The notes under the pieces were generated by a model. That model was not told the DNA's origin. It did no database searches and worked only from the letters and a program-made list of their open reading frames with translations. The translations under genes and the position numbers were made by a program. A DNA stretch of 25,536 nucleotides from a virus. Every line of letters starts with the position of its first letter. The stretch's first letter is position 1. Positions 1 to 6,158 of this stretch are shown here, one piece after another. The stretch is from the IMG/VR virus record IMGVR_UViG_3300025133_007152, positions 1 through 25,536 of that record; one strand, 5' to 3'.

Positions 1-240
1 TACTTTAGTATCTCCATTTAGGGTTATAGAACAGGTAGTATGTAATATATCTCCTGTTGAAGTGTCCTCAGTATGAGTATGGATAATTACTGTTTTATCC
101 TCGTCCATTTTGGAAACATGGGAAATGACTCGGTATCTTCCTATTTCAGGAATGATAGTAGTATTTTTAGGATATAGTAATCCCACTATTGCCAAGCATA
201 GTAATCCTGTTACCGTTACTGTTGTTAGTATTTTATTCAT
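1..240 (-). CDS. Membrane-anchored or exported small protein, 3' end outside window
   Basis: Reading leftwards from an ATG at 240, the frame stays open for 80 codons to the window edge, so the C-terminus is missing. The N-terminus (MNKILTTVTVTGLLCLAIVG) is a short basic stretch followed by a hydrophobic helix. The remainder is polar and rich in Thr, His and Asp (for example the segment VIIHTHTEDTSTGD) and should lie outside the cytoplasm. No lipobox is convincing because the Cys is preceded by Leu-Leu. The start overlaps the upstream gene by 8 bases (ATGAATAA), a coupling pattern seen repeatedly here. The family is not recognised. The call rests on the open frame, the signal/anchor and the overlap. 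Confidence 0.7.
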   Translation of the reverse strand, partial: MNKILTTVTVTGLLCLAIVGLLYPKNTTIIPEIGRYRVISHVSKMDEDKTVIIHTHTEDTSTGDILHTTCSITLNGDTKV

Positions 241-403
241 TGTTTTTAATTTTATGATAAAGGTTAGTTATTTGAGATTCTATTTTAGCAATCTCGATTT
301 TAGCATAAAAGGTATCAATACCTAAATGCTGATTAAAGTAATCAAGAAGATTCATAATGCTCTTGATTTGTTGTTTATGGGTTTGCTTTTGTTCTCTATT
401 CAT
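233..403 (-). CDS. Small basic helical protein, unknown function
   Basis: This is a 56-residue frame from the ATG at 403; an ATG at 406 would add one Met. Longer upstream extensions would run deep into the 396-902 gene, so the short start is preferred. The protein starts MNREQKQTHKQQ, is rich in Lys, Gln and Ile, has no TM segment, and its C-terminal half (AKIEIAKIESQITNLYHKIK) looks like an amphipathic or coiled-coil helix. Its stop lies inside the start of the next gene (8-base overlap), and its start overlaps the end of the previous gene, so it sits in a tightly coupled operon. The family is not recognised. Confidence 0.65.
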   Translation of the reverse strand: MNREQKQTHKQQIKSIMNLLDYFNQHLGIDTFYAKIEIAKIESQITNLYHKIKNNE

Positions 404-902
404 CATCGTCCTCGTAATCTTCTTCTTCGTAACCCATGAAATTTCTCCATTCTTTTTGGCTATATGAGTGTTCTTCAAACATCTCTCCATTTTGAACAGA
501 ACAAGTTCCTCCAAAACCACTTTCCTCAGCCCATTCTAAATTAAACCTAATGTTAGGAAATTTTTTAGAAACTTTGTTTATCCATTCAAAGGGTGGACTC
601 CACGCAGTATCAAAGCAATATGTTGTATAATTATCTTCGTGATTAAGAGTTAGTTCATAAGCATCCCATTTTGTTCCCCAATTACTATTACACCAACCAT
701 ACCAATCTGAGTTTGATGAGTTTTTAAGATGGCTATTTATATGTTTCTTAGGGATAGGACATTGAGCATGAAAAGAAAGGTCTTTATATTCTTTCTCTTT
801 TTTAGTATCTGACCAATCGAAACCCTTGTTCTTATCTACAAATTCTTGACGGTGTTTTATATCTCCGTCAAGATGCAAAACTGATGTGCAATGATTAGGC
901 AT
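396..902 (-). CDS. Api92/DUF1281-like phage protein with ferredoxin-like fold
   Basis: The 168-residue protein begins MPNHCTSVLHLDGD and continues through WGTKWDAYEL and a central Trp-rich region to a run of Glu/Asp at the C-terminus. An N-terminal 'MPNxC' motif followed by a WGTKWDA-type motif is typical of the phage and plasmid Api92/YubB (DUF1281) family with a ferredoxin-like domain, whose role is unknown. It is a soluble protein. The start at 902 overlaps the upstream gene's stop by one base (TAATG). The acidic tail (EEEDYEDDDE) is a distinctive addition. Family assignment is by recognised motifs. No biochemical role is claimed. Confidence 0.7.
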   Translation of the reverse strand: MPNHCTSVLHLDGDIKHRQEFVDKNKGFDWSDTKKEKEYKDLSFHAQCPIPKKHINSHLKNSSNSDWYGWCNSNWGTKWDAYELTLNHEDNYTTYCFDTAWSPPFEWINKVSKKFPNIRFNLEWAEESGFGGTCSVQNGEMFEEHSYSQKEWRNFMGYEEEDYEDDDE

Positions 903-1129
903 TAGTTATACCCCATACTGATTAGCTGTGCTTCGATGTATAATGTTCCCCACATATCTTGTAATTCATTATATGGAGTTCCATCTAAAGTTTTCATATT
1001 TCTATATATCTCTATATCATATCTGTGCTGTTCATAAGCATCAAGTTTAGGTGGAGTTGTGCAACCTGTTAATTGGCAAAGCATCATTCCAAAAATTATA
1101 ATTGTAATAATAGTTCTTATAAACGCCAT
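902..1129 (-). CDS. Small lipoprotein with LTGC lipobox
   Basis: Starting at the ATG at 1129, the product is 75 residues. It has a classic signal: MAFIRTIITIIIFGMMLCQ followed by the lipobox L-T-G-C at residues 19-22. The mature part starts CTTPPKLDAYEQ. An alternative ATG at 1183 (TAATG with the upstream stop) adds 18 residues (MKINYNKFELL...) ahead of the signal. The inner start gives a normal lipoprotein signal and is preferred, though the coupled outer start cannot be excluded. Thr at +2 favours outer-membrane retention in a Gram-negative cell. The gene sits directly after a TM/coiled-coil gene, an arrangement reminiscent of spanin pairs (see findings for the topology caveat). Confidence 0.65.
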   Translation of the reverse strand: MAFIRTIITIIIFGMMLCQLTGCTTPPKLDAYEQHRYDIEIYRNMKTLDGTPYNELQDMWGTLYIEAQLISMGYN

Positions 1130-1182
1130 AGTATTAAAGACCTTTTCTAGTAATAGTTCGAATTTATTATAGTTTATTTTCA

Positions 1183-1362
1183 TTATACTGTAGTCATTAG
1201 TTGTTCTTTAAGTAGCTTTTGCAACTCAAAGTATTGGTAATTAAGCATTTCAATCTCTTCATCTTGTTGGTCTATTTCGTCCATTATTTGTGATAGTTTA
1301 CGAAAGAAAAATATCTGCAACAATGTGTTGAGTGCTAGTATTGTGATTATGATTATTTCCAT
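1183..1362 (-). CDS. Single-TM plus coiled-coil small protein
   Basis: This is a 59-residue protein from the ATG at 1362. An upstream start at 1419 would overlap the neighbouring gene by 53 bases and is unlikely. Residues 2-19 form a hydrophobic helix (MEIIIITILALNTLLQIFFF). It is followed by RKL and a Glu/Asp/Leu-rich helix with heptad-like spacing (IDQQDEEIEMLNYQYFELQK). Positive charge after the helix predicts the coiled coil on the cytoplasmic side. It lies immediately before the lipoprotein gene 902-1129. The family is not recognised. It could be an adaptor or membrane anchor, or an i-spanin-like protein with unusual charge distribution. Confidence 0.6.
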   Translation of the reverse strand: MEIIIITILALNTLLQIFFFRKLSQIMDEIDQQDEEIEMLNYQYFELQKLLKEQLMTTV

Positions 1363-1366
1363 TGAT

Positions 1367-1615
1367 TTAGTTTTCGTTTCGGAAGTAGCTTCCAAGAAAT
1401 ATACTTGATAGTTTATCAAGCACGAGTTGTAATTGTTCTAAGATATGGGCTTGATGCTCTTTTTCAGCATCTGTCCATTCTTTATGATTTTTAATATATA
1501 AGGTTTCTGCCATATAATATGTTTGCTGAATAGCATATGCTTCTTCAGTAGTAATATTGCATGAAATCGCTATTGCAGATTTAACATTATTTTCTGTGAT
1601 GATAGGTTTGGTCAT
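1367..1615 (-). CDS. Small soluble helical protein, unknown function
   Basis: The 82-residue protein starts MTKPIITENNVKSAIAISCN and continues through a Tyr/Ala-rich helix (EEAYAIQQTYYMAETLYIKN) to a Leu/Gln-rich helix. There is no signal or TM. It overlaps the upstream gene by 4 bases (ATGA), which indicates translational coupling and fixes the start at 1615. Its 3' end is separated by four bases from the ATG of the next small membrane protein. The family is not recognised. Coding potential is supported by the overlap and by amino-acid composition. Confidence 0.65.
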   Translation of the reverse strand: MTKPIITENNVKSAIAISCNITTEEAYAIQQTYYMAETLYIKNHKEWTDAEKEHQAHILEQLQLVLDKLSSIFLGSYFRNEN

Positions 1616-1932
1616 TTTGCTAATTCTCCTTGTTCAATATACATTTTATGATTATCATTTAATTCCCATGATGCCCACATTATCTCTCCACTTTTAATAT
1701 TCACAATACAAATATGATAACTATGACCCCAATTAACATAAGTTTGTGCTTTTCTAATTGCGTGTCCTAATTGAGTATAAGGATAACCCCAACTATTATG
1801 AAGTGGAGTCCATTCTTTTTGATTTGTTGAACGATTATCATGGCAGATTAGAACTGCATAACCCTCATTTAATTGGCTAAAAGAGGGAAGTCCTACTTCC
1901 GTATTGGTTCTAATATATGGTTGTTGTTTCAT
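1612..1932 (-). CDS. Soluble protein of unknown function (aromatic-rich)
   Basis: The 106-residue protein starts MKQQPYIRTNTEVGLPSF and contains several Trp, His and Tyr residues (for example the segment YVNWGHSYHICIVNIKSGE). That pattern suggests a compact beta-rich fold. There is no TM or signal. It overlaps both neighbours by 4 bases, so it is embedded in the operon and its start is well supported. The family is not recognised. Confidence 0.65.
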   Translation of the reverse strand: MKQQPYIRTNTEVGLPSFSQLNEGYAVLICHDNRSTNQKEWTPLHNSWGYPYTQLGHAIRKAQTYVNWGHSYHICIVNIKSGEIMWASWELNDNHKMYIEQGELAK

Positions 1933-2153
1933 TTGATTTTATGGATTTGGGTTTCTATCATTCCTAAACGCATTTCGATTTGTTCCAATCTAAGTTCGTT
2001 TAATTCGATATGTTTAGTGTTTCTATCACGTTGCTTACGACGCTTAATGCGTTTTTCGTTAGCATCTGATAGCATTGTTATTCCTACTAATATTATTACA
2101 AGAATAAGAGATAGTATTGTAAGCATGATTAAGAGTAAAGTGAACTGTTCCAT
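1929..2153 (-). CDS. Single-TM protein with basic coiled-coil tail
   Basis: This is a 74-residue protein. Residues 5-27 are very hydrophobic (LLLIMLTILSLILVIILVG). A strongly basic segment follows (KRIKRRKQRDR), then an amphipathic helix (LEQIEMRLGMIETQIHKIK) with heptad-like Ile/Leu/Met spacing. The positive-inside rule puts the basic tail in the cytoplasm. The basic patch could contact nucleic acid or the membrane surface. It directly follows a putative lipoprotein gene (2156-2383) and overlaps the next gene by 4 bases. The family is not recognised. Confidence 0.65.
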   Translation of the reverse strand: MEQFTLLLIMLTILSLILVIILVGITMLSDANEKRIKRRKQRDRNTKHIELNELRLEQIEMRLGMIETQIHKIK

Positions 2154-2155
2154 GC

Positions 2156-2383
2156 TTACGGTATTTGCGTATTGTAATCTTCGCAGAAACTACAGTCTAT
2201 TCTAGTTTCTCCATCTTGAAAATGTATTTTATGGTTTAACCATTGTGCGTCTGAGTAAGCATATTCTATAGTTCCACAGCTTATGGTCATACACATTAAA
2301 ATTATAATTAACACAACGGATATGAAAGAATACTTTCTAGCTTTACGATGGTTCGCATCTTCTTTATTCGGTATGTATTTCAT
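2156..2383 (-). CDS. Putative lipoprotein or membrane-anchored protein
   Basis: This 75-residue protein has a long basic N-terminal region (MKYIPNKEDANHRKARKYS), then a hydrophobic stretch ending ILMCMTISC followed by GTIEYAYS. The TISC sequence is a weak lipobox because Thr replaces the usual Leu at -3. The mature region has two more Cys in the motif CSFC near the C-terminus, which might form a disulfide outside the cytoplasm. The start is coupled to the upstream stop (TAATG). It could instead be a simple signal anchor. The family is not recognised. Confidence 0.6.
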   Translation of the reverse strand: MKYIPNKEDANHRKARKYSFISVVLIIILMCMTISCGTIEYAYSDAQWLNHKIHFQDGETRIDCSFCEDYNTQIP

Positions 2384-2535
2384 TATTTGCTAATATGTTC
2401 GAGTAATCTTGCTATAGCTTCGTAAACTTGGGGTTCTGCTAAGAAACCTTCTTGATTTGTTTTTGGTATTCTACGATGTAAATCTTCCAAAACAATAGAG
2501 ATAGCTTCTTTAATTGTTAATGAGTGTTTAGGCAT
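2383..2535 (-). CDS. Tiny helical protein, 50 residues
   Basis: Reading from the ATG at 2535 gives 50 residues starting MPKHSLTIKEAISIVLEDL and ending ARLLEHISK before a TAA that shares its last base with the next ATG (TAATG). The start lies 8 bases inside the end of the upstream gene. Both junctions match the coupling pattern of neighbouring genes, which makes this a real gene despite its size. The sequence is predicted almost entirely helical. It is soluble and the family is not recognised. Confidence 0.65.
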   Translation of the reverse strand: MPKHSLTIKEAISIVLEDLHRRIPKTNQEGFLAEPQVYEAIARLLEHISK

Positions 2536-2719
2536 TACGCTTACTCCCTTTACGAGTTATAGTTCTAATAGAAAATGATTTCTTATCCTTATCTCTCCAT
2601 TGTCTTTCAATCATTTGGAATTGTAATTTAGGATAAGTTTGTTGTAATCTTTTTAATGCTTTTGTAGCAGTATTTTTATTCTTGGTTGTTTTCCAATTCT
2701 TAAATTTTGTTGTTGTCAT
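2528..2719 (-). CDS. Small basic protein, unknown function
   Basis: The protein is 63 residues and highly basic: MTTTKFKNWKTTKNKNTATK at the N-terminus and a C-terminal RTITRKGSKRNA. A central segment (LQRLQQ-type helix then QFQMIERQWRDKDKKSFSI) suggests an alpha/beta mini-domain. The charge suggests nucleic-acid or ribosome contact, which is inference only. The gene abuts the sigma-like gene with no gap and overlaps the next gene by 8 bases. No family recognised. Confidence 0.6.
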   Translation of the reverse strand: MTTTKFKNWKTTKNKNTATKALKRLQQTYPKLQFQMIERQWRDKDKKSFSIRTITRKGSKRNA

Positions 2720-3262
2720 TTAATTCTCCCAATATTCATTAAGGTCTGTTTCTAATTGTGTTATGTAAAGTTTTACTTTACCCTTTTCTTTTCCCAACTC
2801 TTTAGATAAAGCATTGAGATTGATAGAACCATTAGGCTTAATTAGCTTTGGGTTCTGATGTATTGCATCTACAATATCACGACATTCTTCAACTAAATCG
2901 GAATCCTCAAACATAATAGATGATGTATCAAGATGGCACATCTCAGCATCTATAAGTTCTTCTTCTAAAGTTACTTTATTCTGCAATACTTTCTTCTTAG
3001 TAATTGTTGAACCTTTATTATTCTTACAATTCCATAATACTGTTTTTAGATATTTATCAAATCCTGTTGTATCAACAAAATCTGTAAACTTCATAGCTAC
3101 ATTTTTACGATACGCATTAACTGCGTCCATACAAGCTATACTTAAATCTTGGTAACTATCTTCAACACTATTTGTAATATTATCTCCACCAATTCGATGT
3201 GCAATATGGTATAATAGCTTTCCGTATCTACTTTTTAAGATATTCCACTCTTCTTCACTCAT
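2720..3262 (-). CDS. Sigma-70 region-2-like protein, possible phage sigma factor
   Basis: This is a 180-residue protein. Residues 11-85 look like sigma region 2: a helix with LLYHIAHRI, then EDSYQDLSIACMDAVNAY (compare the ED-x-x-QE-x-x-x-x-L-x-x-A pattern), then FDKYLKTVLWNCKNN in place of region 2.3-2.4. Near the C-terminus INLNALSKELGKEKGKVKLY resembles a helix-turn-helix. The size is close to T4 gp55-type late sigma factors (about 185 residues). If correct, it would direct host RNA polymerase to phage promoters, and TATAAATA-like boxes do exist in this window. The start is coupled by an 8-base overlap with the upstream gene. Resemblance is by pattern only. A generic phage HTH protein remains possible. 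Confidence 0.5.
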   Translation of the reverse strand: MSEEEWNILKSRYGKLLYHIAHRIGGDNITNSVEDSYQDLSIACMDAVNAYRKNVAMKFTDFVDTTGFDKYLKTVLWNCKNNKGSTITKKKVLQNKVTLEEELIDAEMCHLDTSSIMFEDSDLVEECRDIVDAIHQNPKLIKPNGSINLNALSKELGKEKGKVKLYITQLETDLNEYWEN

Positions 3263-3581
3263 TAGTTTCTTCCTCTTCTTGTGGGCTAAAATCTAATTCA
3301 CGTTGCCAAGTATTCTGTTTATCAAAAATGGCTTGCTTCTCAGCATCATTCTCAAAGATAGTATCTTTATTCCAACAACTAGGAACTTGCCCACGCTGAG
3401 AAACTTTACCGTCAGCATCATAGCATGAAACATATTCTGATACTAACTCAACTGATTTTTGTAAACGCTCTTTATACATATACTCCTCATAAGATTCTTC
3501 CGAACCTAAAAGATGTTTAATAGCATTGTTTACATGAGATATGGAATTTAATAATTCCAAGTTAATTTCGGTTACTTTCAT
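3255..3581 (-). CDS. Soluble acidic protein, unknown function
   Basis: The 108-residue protein starts MKVTEINLELLNSISHVNNA and ends in an acidic tail (SPQEEEETNE). The middle has a helix with many Glu/Tyr (EESYEEYMYKERLQ) and a segment containing two Cys. No TM or signal is present. The stop lies inside the start of the sigma-like gene (ATGAGTGA, 8-base overlap) and the start overlaps the upstream tiny gene by 4 bases. Co-translation with the sigma-like protein hints at a shared process. The family is not recognised. Confidence 0.65.
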   Translation of the reverse strand: MKVTEINLELLNSISHVNNAIKHLLGSEESYEEYMYKERLQKSVELVSEYVSCYDADGKVSQRGQVPSCWNKDTIFENDAEKQAIFDKQNTWQRELDFSPQEEEETNE

Positions 3582-3721
3582 TTTTTGTTTACCTTCTTTT
3601 CTAGTAATAAAAGTGCTTCTTTTAATTGTTTAGCATCTTTAGGGAATGTGAAATCTTTAGCACCTGTATTATACTCAATAAGTATTTTTAATGCTTTGGC
3701 GTGTTCTTTATTAAGATACAT
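3578..3721 (-). CDS. Tiny helical protein, 47 residues
   Basis: From the ATG at 3721 a 47-residue frame starts MYLNKEHAKALKILIEYN and ends EALLLLEKKVNKK before TGA (ATGA overlap with the next gene). The start lies 11 bases inside the 3' end of the upstream gene. Junctions on both sides match operon neighbours. It is predicted as two amphipathic helices with a basic C-terminus. No family recognised. Confidence 0.6.
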   Translation of the reverse strand: MYLNKEHAKALKILIEYNTGAKDFTFPKDAKQLKEALLLLEKKVNKK

Positions 3722-4463
3722 ATGCTTGTCCTCCTAATTCTAAGAATAAGTTTGCTGTTTTAGAAACTTTAATATCGCCTATTGTTTTATGATTATGCTT
3801 ATCTAATAATTCAAGTGTGCTTTTACACTCTCGAATACTATTACACTTTCTGACATTATCACTATGTAAGTTTAATATCTCATTCATTATACGAGTAAAC
3901 TCAAGCCTTTCAGATATAAGATGTGTAGTATAAACTTCTAACTTAAAGTAATCACTTCGAGATATCATACCCTCACTATACCTATCAATTCTTCTAAACT
4001 CAGCTTTACTAGATGAAGATATACAAGTCTTACCACGCTCTTTCATATAGAAAAGAATATCAAGTGCTTGTATTGCTTTGTTAGTTGTAGGGGTGTTACC
4101 ATTACGTCTATATCCATAAGAATTACGCTCTTGAGAATGATTTCTATTATCATATAAATCGTTAGTATTTTTATTCTCAAAAGTATATTTTTTAGGTTCA
4201 ATACTATCGTATTGATTTCTTTCTAAGTTAATAGCGTAAAATGTTTGGATACAATCCAACATAAATTGAGTAGTAATATAAAGTGATTTACCTTTAAATA
4301 CAATTTTACCCTCATTATCATCTACGATAAAAACAGACTCTATATTTTCATCTTCTATGTAATTATCTTTTGCAATAGCATTTGCAAAGGCGAACAAAGG
4401 TAGGGTAGGGCATTTATCGTAATTAACGAGTTTAGTGGATTTCTTTTTAGCGAATTTGCTCAT
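3711..4463 (-). CDS. Protein of unknown function downstream of VWA gene
   Basis: This 250-residue soluble protein has a basic N-terminus (MSKFAKKKSTKLVNYDKCP). A beta-like region follows (ESVFIVDDNEGKIVFKGKSL), then a polar Asn/Arg-rich linker around residues 95-125, and a C-terminal helical part with Cys-containing segments (NVRKCNSIRECKSTLELLDK). It overlaps the VWA gene by 4 bases and so belongs to the AAA+/VWA operon. It may be an accessory or substrate of that machine, inferred from position only. No family recognised. Confidence 0.65.
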   Translation of the reverse strand: MSKFAKKKSTKLVNYDKCPTLPLFAFANAIAKDNYIEDENIESVFIVDDNEGKIVFKGKSLYITTQFMLDCIQTFYAINLERNQYDSIEPKKYTFENKNTNDLYDNRNHSQERNSYGYRRNGNTPTTNKAIQALDILFYMKERGKTCISSSSKAEFRRIDRYSEGMISRSDYFKLEVYTTHLISERLEFTRIMNEILNLHSDNVRKCNSIRECKSTLELLDKHNHKTIGDIKVSKTANLFLELGGQAYVS

Positions 4464-5380
4464 GTGATTGATTTATTAAAGATTTTGATTAGTGTGTCGA
4501 ACATTGGAGTTATAAAATCTCCATCTGTTCCAATTAAGTTGTTTCCGTAAACTTGTTTAGCTTCAGGAGTTTCTTCTCCATCAATATACAAAGTTACATT
4601 TTCAGTATGTCGTAAGTATTTCTCACGCATTTGTTGAGTAAACTCATTCCCAATACTAACATTGTTAATCATTGAATAAGTATCTCCGTCGGTTAAGTTG
4701 AATACAACAACATTTTTAGTTGTAACATTTTTCTTAATCCAATTAAATAGTGCAGGTAAAACTGCATATTCTGGTGTGGAACTTCCTATACCCTCTCTAC
4801 CTCCATCATCTCGCTTTCTAATAATGGGAGACATAGTATCGAGTTGCAAGATACGGTTTACGTCCATTTTCTTTCTAGTGTTTGTAAACACTCTAGTCAG
4901 AGCAGGAAATGCGCCTTTCATACCTAGTATATTAGAATCTGAAATATCAGCACTTGTCTTAGTGAAGACTTCTAATTTAATTGCATTATTAGTTACTCTA
5001 TCAACTGATTTTGCAAAAGCAGATACAACAGCATTACAAGCCTGTAATTGAGATATTCTATATCCCTCTGTTCCTAAGTTAATATTAACAGTTCCGTCCA
5101 TACTTCCACTAGCATCAATTAACATTACAATAGTAGTGTCTGATGTAGGGATATTATTATGTTTAGTAAAGACGTTATCATTAAAAGGAGTTTGGTATAG
5201 CCTACGAGAACATAGTTTACCTTTAGTTGAATAGGATTTACGAGGTCGTTTGCTTTCTAAAAGGAGGTTAATCTTTTTAGAAAACATCTGTTCCATAATG
5301 TCTCTAGCATTTACAACATTACTAGAGACATTCTCCCTATAAATACTTTCCGAACTTAATACAAAGTTATTTTTTGCCAT
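4460..5380 (-). CDS. CobT C-terminal-like VWA domain protein
   Basis: The protein is 306 residues. After an N-terminal helical region, residues 54-62 (GKLCSRRLY) match the GxLxxRRLx element that precedes the VWA domain in CobT. The MIDAS motif is D89-A-S91-G-S93 within VMLIDASGSM. A later Thr in GIGSSTPEYAVL and the VVFNLTDGD strand complete the metal site pattern. In the CobN-CobS-CobT chelatase and in MoxR/VWA systems this domain is the adaptor worked by the AAA+ ring, binding divalent metal to grip a client. Here the AAA+ partner is 2 kb upstream in the same operon. The chelatase large subunit is absent, so a generic remodelling role is more likely than cobalamin synthesis. Confidence 0.8.
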   Translation of the reverse strand: MAKNNFVLSSESIYRENVSSNVVNARDIMEQMFSKKINLLLESKRPRKSYSTKGKLCSRRLYQTPFNDNVFTKHNNIPTSDTTIVMLIDASGSMDGTVNINLGTEGYRISQLQACNAVVSAFAKSVDRVTNNAIKLEVFTKTSADISDSNILGMKGAFPALTRVFTNTRKKMDVNRILQLDTMSPIIRKRDDGGREGIGSSTPEYAVLPALFNWIKKNVTTKNVVVFNLTDGDTYSMINNVSIGNEFTQQMREKYLRHTENVTLYIDGEETPEAKQVYGNNLIGTDGDFITPMFDTLIKIFNKSIT

Positions 5381-6127
5381 TTAATTGTTATCCTCTACCA
5401 TTGATTTAACAACTACTTTACCATGAATATCTACGCCTAATTCCATTTCCATATCATAAGAAACTGACCCACAGGCACACTCATTGTGTATTTGATTTTC
5501 ATGTAATGTCATTTCAAATTGTTGTGTTTTACAAACCTCAGAACAATTATCACTATGCTTTATAAACGATTGTTTAAGAGTATCTGATGTTGCTATATCG
5601 TGAGACATTTCTGATTTTGCTATATTAACTGCATTACTTGAAGTAAAATCTTCTCCATAAGTAAAACCTTTCTCAATTAAGTATTTAATTGCTAAATCAA
5701 TTTGTTCTACATCATTATCTGCTAAAACTATATTAGAAGAATGTCGAGAGTTTTCTCTAGCTTCCGCGACTTCTCTTTTAACTGTATGAATATCACTCAT
5801 CTCATTAAAATATGAACTTAGCAAAGTTCCTTTATTCGAGGCACGATGAAAGTATTTACTTTCCTTACTATTACTACCAAAGATGTTATTCACAGCTTGG
5901 ATAATAAATTGCATAACCTTATCCTGTTGGCGCGATAAAGGTCTATACACATCTGTTGTATAAGTATTTAATTCTGACTCATACGCATCTATCTGTTCGT
6001 CTGTAACATTAGCGAGAAAAGAAGTATCTAACTTCTCACAATTTTGTAAAGGAGAATTTAGTGTTGGTCTAACTGAAAACTTAGTATTAAACAATTCATC
6101 AGTTGTTTTTGGTTGCGATTGTGGCAT
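5381..6127 (-). CDS. Cys/His-cluster protein within the AAA+/VWA operon
   Basis: This 248-residue soluble protein is not recognised as a family member. The N-terminal 180 residues are polar and helical, with an Arg/Glu-rich stretch (VKREVAEARENSRHS). Residues 190-220 carry a dense potential metal site: H191, C195, C199, then H209, H214, C217 and C219 (segments HSDNCSEVC and HENQIHNECACG). The final 25 residues look beta-rich. It directly abuts the VWA gene and follows the metallopeptidase-like gene, so it probably works with that module. Zinc or other metal binding is inferred from the residue pattern. Confidence 0.65.
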   Translation of the reverse strand: MPQSQPKTTDELFNTKFSVRPTLNSPLQNCEKLDTSFLANVTDEQIDAYESELNTYTTDVYRPLSRQQDKVMQFIIQAVNNIFGSNSKESKYFHRASNKGTLLSSYFNEMSDIHTVKREVAEARENSRHSSNIVLADNDVEQIDLAIKYLIEKGFTYGEDFTSSNAVNIAKSEMSHDIATSDTLKQSFIKHSDNCSEVCKTQQFEMTLHENQIHNECACGSVSYDMEMELGVDIHGKVVVKSMVEDNN

Positions 6128-6158
6128 TTGTAATTATTATTTAGGTTATTGGGTTTTA

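Noticed and set aside
110-325. Plus-strand open frame of 71 codons with hydrophobic middle
   Set aside because: It is antisense to two coupled minus-strand genes (1-240 and 233-403), and no plus-strand gene is otherwise present.
4698-5051. Plus-strand frame of 117 codons
   Set aside because: It is the mirror of the VWA coding region, whose motifs are intact on the minus strand.
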